DNA of 29,000 bases, from positions 1-29,000 of the IMG/VR virus record IMGVR_UViG_3300010885_043950, one strand, 5' to 3'. The translations under genes and the position numbers were made by a program. This stretch comes from a virus. Positions 14,235 to 21,921 of the stretch are shown here, one piece after another (within the stretch, counting starts at the first letter, position 1; each line of letters begins with the position of its first letter). Below the pieces are notes generated by a model. That model saw only the letters and a list, made by a program, of their open reading frames with translations. It ran no database searches and was not told the origin of the DNA.

Positions 14235-14682
14235 AATTAAAAATCAAACAATCACCAATTTTATTGATGAATTTGGAGAAGTTCACCAAAAAGAGAGTTT
14301 TCAAAGCTATTCGATTGCTGGCGAGGATGATTACATAAAAATCTACATTAAACACATAAACTACTTATCAAATCTGCCTTCTGGCTTGGAAGGGTTGATT
14401 TATGAGCTAATTAAGTGCATGAGTTATGGGAATAAGATTATAATCAACTCCTACATCAAAAGAGATATTGCCGTTAGACTTGGTAAAACCTTCAATACTG
14501 TAAATCAATATATTACCAAATTGTCTGAAAGCAAAATACTTATTCGTGAGGGAAGAGGTGTTTATTATCTCAACCCTCTATTCTATGGAAAAGGCAAATG
14601 GAAGGATATTTTAGAGCTAAGGGAGAAATTAGAGGTAAAAATAAGTTATGAAGATGGAATTTATAAAATAAGCCATAAATAA
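14224..14682 (+). CDS. RepL-like winged-helix replication protein
   Basis: A 152-residue protein. Residues about 80-125 carry a winged helix (KRDIAVRLGKTFNTVNQYIT) followed by LIREGRGVYYLNPLFYGKGK and W-K-D-I-L-E-L-R, the signature ending of the RepL family of plasmid and phage replication proteins. RepL-type proteins initiate replication or regulate it at an origin. The repeat block with DnaA-box-like units at 13567-13662 lies upstream of this operon, which fits. The gene ends just before an intrinsic terminator. A general winged-helix regulator is the alternative. Confidence 0.65.
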   Translation: MARKIKNQTITNFIDEFGEVHQKESFQSYSIAGEDDYIKIYIKHINYLSNLPSGLEGLIYELIKCMSYGNKIIINSYIKRDIAVRLGKTFNTVNQYITKLSESKILIREGRGVYYLNPLFYGKGKWKDILELREKLEVKISYEDGIYKISHK

Positions 14683-14728
14683 TTCAGTTTTTAGTTTCAA
14701 CCAATATCTAGGCTAAGTTAGGGCGTAG

Positions 14729-14758
14729 AAATCCCTTCTATAAAAAAAGGGATTTTTT
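14729..14758 (+). terminator. Intrinsic terminator of the RepL-like operon
   Basis: AAATCCCTT (14729-14737) pairs with AAGGGATTT (14747-14755) and continues into a run of six T. It ends plus-strand transcription 47 nt after the RepL-like stop. The 12-bp TTTCAACCAATA is repeated on both sides (14695-14706, 14772-14783). Confidence 0.75.
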
Positions 14759-14764
14759 ACTAAA

Positions 14765-15238
14765 ATAGGTTTTTCAACCAATAGAGCCGAGTATAAGCCT
14801 TTTAGTATTTTATCTTGCAAGTTCCTTTCGGATTCTAATTTAATTTAGAAGGCAGGCACTTCTAAGAGCTGTTCGGCTCTCCACTTGCAGAAATCATTGT
14901 ATAAAACAATAAGTGCGGTCGAGTTTTTAAGCTCACTTAGTCTTTAAAGCCAGATAAACGACAATAAAGGTTTTTTCACTTTCTACACAGAGCTTTGGGA
15001 ATCAATTCAAAGGTTCAACAGCAATGTCCGTAGCTTTCGCTTGGAACGGGAGGATGGGGTTTTTAGTTTTTCTAAAAATCTAATTTCTTAGATAGTTTTT
15101 TTTATTGTGTATCTACCATTTGCTGTTATTTTTATTTGTTTTTTTCCGCCATTGCTAAATTCTTAGGGAGATAGTTTCCTACCTCCCCAAATAAAAATAA
15201 CAATAAAGGCGATAAACCTACGAGGGATCAGCTCGCAC
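14765..15238 (-). ncRNA. Candidate large ornate structured RNA 2
   Basis: About 475 nt without a gene. Helices (plus coordinates): 14816-14822/14883-14889 closes three hairpins (14823-14832; 14845-14851/14859-14865; 14865-14869/14876-14880). Also 14896-14900/14906-14910, 15060-15066/15072-15078, 15078-15083/15088-15093, and a perfect 15-bp helix 15124-15138/15188-15202 enclosing hairpin 15166-15187. TTTC loops at 14772, 14826, 15035, 15084 and 15175 read as GAAA tetraloops on the minus strand. In hairpin 15166-15187 the plus strand has an A-C mismatch where the minus strand has a G-U pair, which fixes the orientation. A consensus TTGACA at 15271-15266 puts the start near 15236. It converges on the RepL operon terminator. 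Family unassigned; ROOL or a new class. Confidence 0.72.
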
Positions 15239-15265
15239 AATAAAGACTAAAGATAAAAAATCATT

Positions 15266-15271
15266 TGTCAA
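15266..15271 (-). promoter_or_regulatory. -35 element of a probable promoter for structured RNA 2
   Basis: Perfect TTGACA on the minus strand. The -10 is poor (TAGTCT at 16 bp), but the expected start near 15236 coincides with the 5' edge of the structured region. Confidence 0.4.
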
Positions 15272-15295
15272 TAAATATCTTGCTAATTAAATGCT

Positions 15296-15329
15296 TATAA
15301 TTATTTTTTGGCGAATTACTACTCACCAC
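15296..15329 (+). promoter_or_regulatory. Upstream signals of the portal/late operon
   Basis: TATAAT at 15296-15301 is a consensus -10 without a clear -35. TCACCAC at 15323-15329, 10 nt before the portal ATG, is shared with other late-gene leaders in this window. No Shine-Dalgarno is present. Confidence 0.45.
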
Positions 15330-15339
15330 ATAATAAAAC

Positions 15340-17229
15340 ATGGCTTTTGAGAACTTTAAAAGAAAGATAGCTCTAAATTACTTAGAAAAGAAGGGAAGTG
15401 CTTACAGTCCTCTATTGTTTAACTTTCTTACTAATGATTTTGCCTTTGGCACTACATCTGGCAAATATTTAGAATATTACTGCCAAGTCGCCCCTGTTGG
15501 AGATGCTATCAATAAAATAGCTAGTGAAACTGCTTGCGTTGCTCTTTTTCCTTACGCTAAAGCTGAAAAGGAATCAAGAATAGCTTTAACGAATAGCCCT
15601 TTTGTCAAAACTTTCCGTAAACCTAATTTTAAGCAAACTGGGATAGATTTTAAACAAGAGGGTTTTATACACTACTTAGCTACTGGAAATAATTATATTT
15701 ATCTTTCTAGTGTTTTAAGTGCTGACAAGAGAAGTGTTTATCAAAGTCCCTTAGAAGTCTATAATCTACGCCCTGATTACATTACGCCAGTTCAAGACAT
15801 GTCTGGCTACCCAGAATATTACCTTTACAACCCAAATGGAAAACAAAAATGTTTCCATAAGAGTTATATAAATAACATAAATGGTCAATTAATTGAAGCT
15901 TATGTTGAAGATGAGGGCTTTGGAGTGTTATTGCATTGGAAAGAACCTTCCAATAATCAACTATTCTCAATGCTTTATGGTGATTCACCTTTGCAGAATG
16001 TTGAAATCGAAATTAATCAGTATTTAGAAGCGTCAATACACAATGCTAACCTTTTGAGGAACGGTTTGTCTTCTAAGATGTTGTTTACTCCTAAAGATGG
16101 ATCAAATCCGCCAAATCAAGATCAGCTAGATAAAATAAGAGATTATTTAAAAAGTGCTTACTCTGGTTTTAATAATGCTGGCAAGAACCTACTTATTGGA
16201 ATGCCTTTTGATGTTAAGCCTTTGGATATAAACCTCAAAGACATGGATTTTGAGAAGTTGATGCGAAGAATGAGGGTGGCTATTTACAATAAACTAAATA
16301 TTCCGCTTCCTATGGTTGAAGGTGAGTTCACCTCAAATACAAACATGAAAGAGGCTAACCTAAACTTTTATGACAAAGCCGTTCTGCCGCTTCTTGCTAA
16401 ATATTGTGAATATTATTACTGTTTTGTTTATTCCAACTTTTACAAAGATGATGGTGTTTTTGAGATTGGTTTTGAAGAATCTTCAATTCCAGCTTTGCAA
16501 CCTCGTTTATTTGAAACAGTGCAAGTTTTACAAAAAGCTAAAATAGCTACTTCAAACGAACTAAGAGAATTTATTGGATTAGGACGCTGCGGAGTTGGTG
16601 GCGATGCTCTTTATGTTGATGGAAACCAAGTTGCGGTTGCTGGTGATGAAAATATGAGTGATACTATTGGTATTCCAGCAGGAATGGTAAATATGCCTGA
16701 TGACGAGGAAGGAGAGTTGGACGAAGAAGAGGAAGAAACTCTTGAAGGCGATGAAACTGAATTTGAGGAAGAAGACGAATCGGAAGAAAAAGCAGTGGGG
16801 ATTAATCTAAAGCCTACTGATACAATGGCGAGAAATGCTGCTCGTGGTTTAGAGCTTCGTAAAAAATATGGAAGAGGTGGTACTGATGTTGGAGTAGCTC
16901 GTGCAGTTCAATTAAGAAGCCGTGAAAACCTAACACCTAGAATAGTTGCCAGAATGGTTAGTTTTTTTGCAAGACATGGCGTAAATGAAGGCAAAAATAA
17001 GAAACCTAATGGCGAACCTTCTAATCATTATATTGCGTGGTTGTTATGGGGTGGTGATTCTGGACGCTCTTGGGCTAACTCTAAATGGAAGCAAATCCAA
17101 AACTCAAGAATGAAGACTAAAGAAACAGAAAATGATATTCTTGCCAAACTTTTAAACACGACTCTTGACATTAAGGGTAATAGGGTTTATTCTGATGAGG
17201 AAGTGGAGAAGTTGGTTGCTGGTGAATAG
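15340..17229 (+). CDS. HK97-type portal protein with C-terminal extra domain
   Basis: A 629-residue protein. Residues 1-430 are the dodecameric portal that forms the DNA channel at one capsid vertex: the N-terminal FENFKRKIALNYLEKKG, ...VAPVGDAINKIA..., MVEGEFTSNTNMKEANLNFY and the ...LRRFIGL-like region are typical. An acidic linker (about 450-485) follows. Residues about 488-590 form a separate domain (MARNAARGLELRKKYGRGGT.. with HYIAWLLWGGDSGRSWANSK) seen in various phage head proteins. The usual portal length is about 400-500, so this is a fusion. Start ATG15340 has no Shine-Dalgarno. First gene of the head operon. Confidence 0.9.
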   Translation: MAFENFKRKIALNYLEKKGSAYSPLLFNFLTNDFAFGTTSGKYLEYYCQVAPVGDAINKIASETACVALFPYAKAEKESRIALTNSPFVKTFRKPNFKQTGIDFKQEGFIHYLATGNNYIYLSSVLSADKRSVYQSPLEVYNLRPDYITPVQDMSGYPEYYLYNPNGKQKCFHKSYINNINGQLIEAYVEDEGFGVLLHWKEPSNNQLFSMLYGDSPLQNVEIEINQYLEASIHNANLLRNGLSSKMLFTPKDGSNPPNQDQLDKIRDYLKSAYSGFNNAGKNLLIGMPFDVKPLDINLKDMDFEKLMRRMRVAIYNKLNIPLPMVEGEFTSNTNMKEANLNFYDKAVLPLLAKYCEYYYCFVYSNFYKDDGVFEIGFEESSIPALQPRLFETVQVLQKAKIATSNELREFIGLGRCGVGGDALYVDGNQVAVAGDENMSDTIGIPAGMVNMPDDEEGELDEEEEETLEGDETEFEEEDESEEKAVGINLKPTDTMARNAARGLELRKKYGRGGTDVGVARAVQLRSRENLTPRIVARMVSFFARHGVNEGKNKKPNGEPSNHYIAWLLWGGDSGRSWANSKWKQIQNSRMKTKETENDILAKLLNTTLDIKGNRVYSDEEVEKLVAGE

Positions 17230-17264
17230 TATCATTGCTAATTAACTTCTTTCTTTAAGATAAA

Positions 17265-17402
17265 TTCGAGTGGTGGAATGGTAAACACACTCAGAGCGGC
17301 TAGAAATAGCAATGCGAGCGTATCCTGAATTGACAGGAAGTTCTTGTATGTGAGATAGGGGTGTTTAATATCTCCTTTGTGGGTTCGAGTCCCACCTCAG
17401 AA
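17265..17402 (+). ncRNA. Oversized tRNA-Leu-like RNA
   Basis: The D-arm region TGGTGGAATGGTAAACACAC closely follows bacterial tRNA-Leu, and the T-arm GTGGG-TTCGAGT-CCCAC (17379-17395) is perfect. The acceptor TTCGAG (17265-17270) pairs with CTCaGAA (17396-17402) with one bulge. But the RNA is about 138 nt, against about 85 for tRNA-Leu. No credible anticodon loop is seen. The middle instead holds GCTA-GAAA-TAGC (17299-17310), TCCTG/CAGGA (17323-17338) and GAGATA/TATCTC (17352-17374). TAAACAC (17282-17288) could also pair with GTGTTTA (17361-17367). No CCA is encoded. Read as a tRNA-like non-coding RNA; a tRNA with an insertion is the alternative. Confidence 0.65.
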
Positions 17403-17426
17403 AACACATACCTTAATTTATCACTT

Positions 17427-17705
17427 ATGGCAGAAATTATTAATTTAGCGGAATATCGCAAAAAGAAAGAGCGAGAAAAATATATTGCGAACTGCCAGAC
17501 AAGAATTGCGGTTTCAGATATTAGTTTTTCTAGTTTAAACGAAATCGAACAAAGACTAATTGACCACCTTATAAAGGAGGGAGAGTCTAAGATGTTGATT
17601 CTTGATGATCCAATAAGTTGTGGCTATGTACCAGATGAGAATTTCTTAAAAGAATATTCAAAAAATTTTAAATACAGAATAGACTTTGATAATGAATCTT
17701 CGTGA
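17427..17705 (+). CDS. Hypothetical protein between portal and MuF genes (92 aa)
   Basis: Begins MAEIINLAEYRKKKEREKYI, then a helical and strand-rich acidic part ending DNESS. I start at ATG17427 because a longer frame would run into the T-arm of the tRNA-like RNA. No Shine-Dalgarno. It overlaps the MuF gene by 14 nt. Unrecognised; position suggests a head-assembly or expression-control accessory. Confidence 0.6.
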   Translation: MAEIINLAEYRKKKEREKYIANCQTRIAVSDISFSSLNEIEQRLIDHLIKEGESKMLILDDPISCGYVPDENFLKEYSKNFKYRIDFDNESS

Positions 17706-18603
17706 AATTGACATCGAAAAAAGAAAAATAGAAAGCCGATACATAAAGCCTATCCGTTCTATTTTTCGTCAAATGAACCAAGATGCCATTAATCTTTACA
17801 AAGCAACTAAATCTGTAAATGCTGAATCGGTTGCTAGAAACTACACCCCAGACTTTTTAAAAGTTTGCAAAGACTGTCTAAGAGAAACAATCCAAACTTT
17901 TGGCTATTTGGAACGCAAGCCAAGTAAAAAAGCCATAGATGCAGAAATAAATCAAGATCAACTAGAAAACATCAACAAAGAGTTTGAAAGACTCGCTATT
18001 CTCTTTATAGCAACAGAAAGCGAACGCCAAGCCCTTTATATTCAAGACACCAATGCAAAAGAATTATCAGAAGCCCAAATCAATGCTTTAACTAAGCACA
18101 TCAGAAAAGAAGCGAGATTGCAGACGGCTATCCAAGAATTAGAGCAAAGAATAATGCAAATCCGTTTTCAAGGTTTTATTCAAGGTAAAGAAACTGATTT
18201 AAGCAAATTAGATGCAAGATTGGCTAAATACAAAAAAGAACTAACTGCTTTGCAAAAAAACAAAGATAATGCGGTTGCAGAAGAGATAAATATTGCTTTA
18301 GACAAGAAAGAAGAATCAAGAGCAGAGTTAATTGCCGAAACCTTGGCTGGAAATGCTGAAAGTTGGTCAAGACAAGAAGAGGCAACTTTGATTGCCTTAA
18401 ATCTTGGAGTGCAGATAAAGAAAGTTTGGCGTGGATTTTTAGATGATAGAATTAGACCAAATCATTTAGCGGCAAATGGACAAACAGTACCTTTAAATCA
18501 AAACTTTATTGTCGGTGGTTATTTAGCACAAACGCCCAGAGATTCTAAGCTTCCCGCTTCTGAAACTTTAAGATGCCGTTGCTATGTTGATTATTTAAGA
18601 TAA
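17692..18603 (+). CDS. MuF-like minor head protein
   Basis: A 303-residue protein with a long helical N-terminal part (residues about 1-235, including a coiled coil around 130-205). The C-terminal domain (about 243-303) has KKVWRGFLDDRIRPNHLAAN, GQTVPLNQNF and the closing LRCRCYVDY, the Phage_Mu_F (PF04233) signature. MuF proteins are injected or head-internal minor capsid proteins near the portal, which is where this gene lies. Starts at ATG17692 within the upstream gene. No toxin domain is fused. Confidence 0.88.
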   Translation: MNLREIDIEKRKIESRYIKPIRSIFRQMNQDAINLYKATKSVNAESVARNYTPDFLKVCKDCLRETIQTFGYLERKPSKKAIDAEINQDQLENINKEFERLAILFIATESERQALYIQDTNAKELSEAQINALTKHIRKEARLQTAIQELEQRIMQIRFQGFIQGKETDLSKLDARLAKYKKELTALQKNKDNAVAEEINIALDKKEESRAELIAETLAGNAESWSRQEEATLIALNLGVQIKKVWRGFLDDRIRPNHLAANGQTVPLNQNFIVGGYLAQTPRDSKLPASETLRCRCYVDYLR

Positions 18604-18615
18604 ATCAGGCATTGA

Positions 18616-18734
18616 GGAGATTAGAGTTAAATAGAAAAGCACTGTTAATTCCCCGAAAACTCTAAACATCTCCCCCCTCTTTCGACCCGCTGCCTGTTGT
18701 CGAGTCTTCTTATGTCGGGGCAGTGCGTTCTTTT
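18616..18734. ncRNA. Structured element with a large pseudoknot
   Basis: Helix A: GGAGAT-t-AGAGTT (18616-18628) with AACTCT-aaac-ATCTCC (18658-18673), 12 bp. Helix B: GCACTG (18639-18644) and CCCCGA (18651-18656) with TCGGGG-CAGTGC (18715-18726), 12 bp. The 5' strand of B lies in the loop of A and its 3' strand outside, a pseudoknot. TCGAC/GTCGA (18682-18686/18699-18703) adds a hairpin. It starts 13 nt after the MuF stop. All three helices are perfect Watson-Crick, so strand cannot be fixed. AAAA and TTTT at the edges could also let helix B act as a two-way terminator. Confidence 0.55.
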
Positions 18735-18747
18735 AACTTTCGTTATT

Positions 18748-18972
18748 CTAAGTAAAATCTCTTAATTTGTAATTGCTATTGAGAAAAGCACAGAGTTCTT
18801 CAAAAGCTTTGTCTCGGGCTTCTTGTGATTCATAAATAAAGCCAAAACCTTCTGTACCAATTGTTTTAAAAGTTACAACAATCGACAGACGATTTTTATC
18901 CTTCCCAATTCCAAGTATTGTATCTAAGGCAATCAAACAATCATTAATAGCAGTTGAACTTCTTATAAACAT
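18748..18972 (-). CDS. Hypothetical protein of the inverted cassette (74 aa)
   Basis: Unrecognised protein (MFIRSSTAINDCLIALDTIL..), beta strands then a helix with EARDKAFEELCAFL. No TM or cysteine motif of note. Last of three minus-strand genes embedded in the plus-strand head operon. Confidence 0.55.
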   Translation of the reverse strand: MFIRSSTAINDCLIALDTILGIGKDKNRLSIVVTFKTIGTEGFGFIYESQEARDKAFEELCAFLNSNYKLRDFT

Positions 18973-18992
18973 ATTATTTCTTTAGTAATTTG

Positions 18993-19235
18993 TTATTTAA
19001 ATGATATTTGTCTGTAAGTACTGGTATTCAAAAAAAATCCCTCACCTTTTGAATTGCTTGCAATAAAATGACTGCCACATAATTTACAGGAAGGAGCCAT
19101 TTCTCCATCTTTTAAAATGGATTGATGCCAGTCAAAATCTAACGCACTCATTATATCACCTTCTTTAAGATCTACTAAAGCTGTAGCGATTAAATGATCT
19201 TCAGTACAAAATATTTTAATTCCTTTTTTTATCAT
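18993..19235 (-). CDS. Hypothetical protein with one CxxC pair (80 aa)
   Basis: Unrecognised. Residues about 30-57 read MSALDFDWHQSILKDGEMAP then CKLCGSHF, resembling small phage proteins with a single CxxCG knuckle. Middle gene of the minus-strand cassette, 2 nt after its upstream neighbour. Confidence 0.55.
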   Translation of the reverse strand: MIKKGIKIFCTEDHLIATALVDLKEGDIMSALDFDWHQSILKDGEMAPSCKLCGSHFIASNSKGEGFFLNTSTYRQISFK

Positions 19236-19236
19236 A

Positions 19237-19509
19237 TTATTTTTTCAGCAATTCATTAAGTTGTTTTTCTAAATTGTCCCTGTCTTCTCGTAGATCCTTG
19301 ATTTCTTCTAAAAGTTCCGCAACAACATAAAAAACTTTCCTTAAATCATTTTTTTCATAAAGTTTTATCCAATATGTTTTACCATAGCCAAGATAATCTC
19401 CAAAAAAAGATTCCCTCGTAGGTTCTTTCATTTTTCCTTGGTCAACTAGATCAGAATAAAATTCTCTTATTCTAATTAAATATTGATATGTTTTTGAAGT
19501 TCCGCGCAT
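19237..19509 (-). CDS. Hypothetical coiled-coil protein of the inverted cassette (90 aa)
   Basis: Unrecognised, basic N-terminal region (MRGTSKTYQYLIRIREFYSD) and C-terminal coiled coil (residues about 62-90, LEEIKDLREDRDNLEKQL). The layout suits a dimeric DNA-binding protein but no HTH is clear. The 19-bp palindrome lies directly upstream of its ATG, so this cassette seems to have its own promoter facing away from the protease gene. Confidence 0.55.
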   Translation of the reverse strand: MRGTSKTYQYLIRIREFYSDLVDQGKMKEPTRESFFGDYLGYGKTYWIKLYEKNDLRKVFYVVAELLEEIKDLREDRDNLEKQLNELLKK

Positions 19510-19514
19510 AAATA

Positions 19515-19605
19515 ATTATTAACTTAAAGTTAATAGAGATTATTATTAATTGCTATTTAATAAGCAATAGCATTTATTGAAAAAATTATTAACCATAATC
19601 ACCAC
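19515..19605. promoter_or_regulatory. Divergent late control region with palindrome and TCACCAC motif
   Basis: TATTAACTT-A-AAGTTAATA is at 19517-19535, with TATTAATTGC 8 nt further on (19544-19553). Both elements and their spacing recur at 28644-28682. TATTAACCATAATCACCAC (19587-19605) combines a palindrome half with TCACCAC and ends one base before the protease ATG. Confidence 0.55.
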
Positions 19606-19606
19606 T

Positions 19607-20716
19607 ATGGAATTAAGCTACAAGCAATTTACATTAGAAGTAAAAGAACTCAAAGAAGATGGCTCTTTTGAAGGCTATGTTGCTGCCTTTAATAATATTG
19701 ATTTTGGCAATGATATTTTAGATTCAAAAGCTTTTGAAGAAGAGGTTGTTGGAAAATATTACCCACTACTTGCTGACCACGATACTAAGAAGCCAATTGG
19801 TAAATTCCAAATAGAATTTGATAACTATGGTGTAAAATTCAAAAACGCTAAGTTTAACTTAATGCGTGATGAAAAAACTGGCAACTTCTTAGTTCCTTAC
19901 GCTGCTGAAAAATATGCCAACCTTAAAAATGGTGATATTTCTGGTTTCTCAATGGGCTATATGACTAAAGCAGATGATTGTGAATTTAAAACAATTGAAG
20001 GCAAAAGATGCAGGGCAATTAAAAAAGCTCAATTAATGGAAGGATCAGTTGTTACCTTCCCAATGAATGATAAAGCCAGACTTACTGCAATCAAAACAGT
20101 TAATCCAACAACTAACTTTCCTTTCGCTGATAGAAATTATGAATGGGACTCTTCAAGTGCTGAAAAAAGAATAAGAGAATATACTGAAAGCGAAAATGAG
20201 CCTGCCGCTTCTTACAACAGATACTTTATGTATTTTGATAATGGTCGTTCAAAATTCTTCGATGCCTACAAATTACCTTTCATAGATATTATTGACGGCG
20301 AGCCTCATATTGTGCCAAGAGCTATTTTTGCTATTGCTGGAGTTTTAGAAGGCGCAAGAGAAGGGGTTAATATACCAGAATCAGACAAAGCTAAAATCAA
20401 AGAAATTATCAACAACATATATATTGCGATGGAAAAAGAGTTTAATGACCCTTCTTTAACAAGTCCTTTAAAAGGTAAAAGCCTTGATGAGGTTTCTTCT
20501 ATTAAAGAAGTGGAGTCTATTTTGAAAGAAAGCGGTTTCTCTAATAAAGAAGCAAAAACACTTATTTCAAAAGTAAAAGAATTTTCTAATCAAGTTCAAT
20601 GCGATGTTGAAGGCGATAAGATAATAAAATCGTTGCGTGATGCAACAGAACAAATGAAATTTGATAACTTTTTAACTTCGCTTAATTGCGAAAATATTTT
20701 TAACAAACAATCTTAA
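19607..20716 (+). CDS. Prohead maturation protease with C-terminal extension
   Basis: A 370-residue protein. Residues 1-165 are an HK97-type serine protease (PF04586): FEGYVAAFNNIDFGNDIL, His58 in LLADHDTKKPIG, Ser115 in GFSMGY, then MEGSVVTFPMN. It cleaves the capsid delta domain and scaffold during head maturation. Residues about 180-300 form a second domain (RIREYTESE.., FFDAYKLPFIDIIDG, PRAIFAIAGVLEGA) found behind other phage proteases. The tail (ESGFSNKEAKTLISKVKEF) is helical. The usual protease is 180-230 residues. ATG19607 chosen; a TTG at 19577 would add ten residues. Directly precedes the capsid gene. Confidence 0.9.
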   Translation: MELSYKQFTLEVKELKEDGSFEGYVAAFNNIDFGNDILDSKAFEEEVVGKYYPLLADHDTKKPIGKFQIEFDNYGVKFKNAKFNLMRDEKTGNFLVPYAAEKYANLKNGDISGFSMGYMTKADDCEFKTIEGKRCRAIKKAQLMEGSVVTFPMNDKARLTAIKTVNPTTNFPFADRNYEWDSSSAEKRIREYTESENEPAASYNRYFMYFDNGRSKFFDAYKLPFIDIIDGEPHIVPRAIFAIAGVLEGAREGVNIPESDKAKIKEIINNIYIAMEKEFNDPSLTSPLKGKSLDEVSSIKEVESILKESGFSNKEAKTLISKVKEFSNQVQCDVEGDKIIKSLRDATEQMKFDNFLTSLNCENIFNKQS

Positions 20717-20721
20717 ACAAA

Positions 20722-21897
20722 ATGAAAGATTTCACACCACAAAATATGATGGAAGCCGTATCGGCTCTTCAAAACGCAGTAAAAGAAAATAACGAAGGTG
20801 TAATTACCAAAGTTACTTCTTTCATTGATTCACAAGAAAAAAAGAACCAAGAATTAGTAAAACAACTTGAAGCTGAAAAAGCTGAAAGACTTAAATTTGC
20901 TGATGAAGTAAAAGCTCGTGAAGCTATCCTTTCTCGCCCTAATTTTGATGTTAAATCAGAAGCAGGAAAAGAAGAAATGAAGGCTTTTGATGCTTTTTTA
21001 AGAACTGATATTAAAGGCATGTCTGAAGCTGAGAGAAAATATCTTCGTACTGATTCTTTAGTTGATGGTGGTGCTTTAGTTCCTGAAGCTTTTTCAACTG
21101 ATATTACTAAAAAAATCATTGAAATTTCTAATTACAATGGAGTTATTAACTTCATGCGTGTTGGTGCTAAAACAACTAGACTTCCAGTTAGAAATACTCT
21201 TTTAACTGCCTCAATGGTTGGTGAAGGTCAACAAGATTCTCTTTCTAATTCTAAATATGGCGAACAGCTTTTAACTTTGAAAAAAATGCAAGTTACTGTG
21301 CCTGTTACTATTGAAGAATTGGAAGATGCAGGAGTTTCTATTTCTGAACAAATTAACCAAGATGTTGCTGAAGCATTTGCAGTTAAGTTAGGTCAACAAA
21401 TTACTACTGGTACTGGCGCACCTACTCAACTTCAAGGCTACATGGCTTCTGGTGTTGTAACTCAAGAAATTAATTCTGGCATTGCTGATGCAATTACTTG
21501 GAAATCAATGACTCTTTTAACTGGTCAATTAAAAACTGGCTATAATCCAATCTATGGTTTCAACCGCTTAACTCGCGCTACTTTGTTAGCTCAAGAAGAC
21601 GGTGTTGGTCGCCCACTATGGCAACCAGGTAATCTAGTTGCTGGTATTCCAAATACTATTAATGGTTATGCTTACCTAGAAATACCTGATATGGCTGATA
21701 TTGGTGCTGGTAATTATCCAGTAGTTTTTGCTGACTTCGCAAGAGGTTATGCTGCTGGTAATGGTATCGACATGAGAGTTATTAGAGACGAAGTTTCTCG
21801 TAAAAGAGAAGGTATCGTTGAATATACATTTATGAGAAGAGCTGCTGGATTAGTAAAACTTGCTGAAGCTTTTGCTAAATTAAAAATCTCTGTTTAA
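20722..21897 (+). CDS. Major capsid protein (HK97 fold)
   Basis: A 391-residue protein. Residues 1-105 are a charged coiled-coil delta/scaffold domain (ENNEGVITKVTSFIDSQEKK..), removed by the protease encoded just upstream. Residues 110-391 are the HK97 capsid fold (PF05065): LVDGGALVPEAFSTDITKKI, GVINFMRVGAKTTRLPVRNT, LKKMQVTVPVTIEELEDAGV, and TGTGAPTQLQGYM. Length and position are as usual for HK97-type phages. The codons favour A/T endings in a regular way, consistent with high expression. No Shine-Dalgarno, only an A-rich leader. Confidence 0.95.
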   Translation: MKDFTPQNMMEAVSALQNAVKENNEGVITKVTSFIDSQEKKNQELVKQLEAEKAERLKFADEVKAREAILSRPNFDVKSEAGKEEMKAFDAFLRTDIKGMSEAERKYLRTDSLVDGGALVPEAFSTDITKKIIEISNYNGVINFMRVGAKTTRLPVRNTLLTASMVGEGQQDSLSNSKYGEQLLTLKKMQVTVPVTIEELEDAGVSISEQINQDVAEAFAVKLGQQITTGTGAPTQLQGYMASGVVTQEINSGIADAITWKSMTLLTGQLKTGYNPIYGFNRLTRATLLAQEDGVGRPLWQPGNLVAGIPNTINGYAYLEIPDMADIGAGNYPVVFADFARGYAAGNGIDMRVIRDEVSRKREGIVEYTFMRRAAGLVKLAEAFAKLKISV

Positions 21898-21921
21898 TTT
21901 TAACTTTAATTTATATATAAA

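Noticed and set aside
17265-17402. Group I intron in a tRNA-Leu gene
   Set aside because: The extra sequence is only about 50 nt, far below any group I intron, and no conserved core is seen.
17361-17426. N-terminal extension of the 92-aa gene
   Set aside because: Would overlap the T-arm of the tRNA-like RNA; ATG17427 gives a cleaner protein start.
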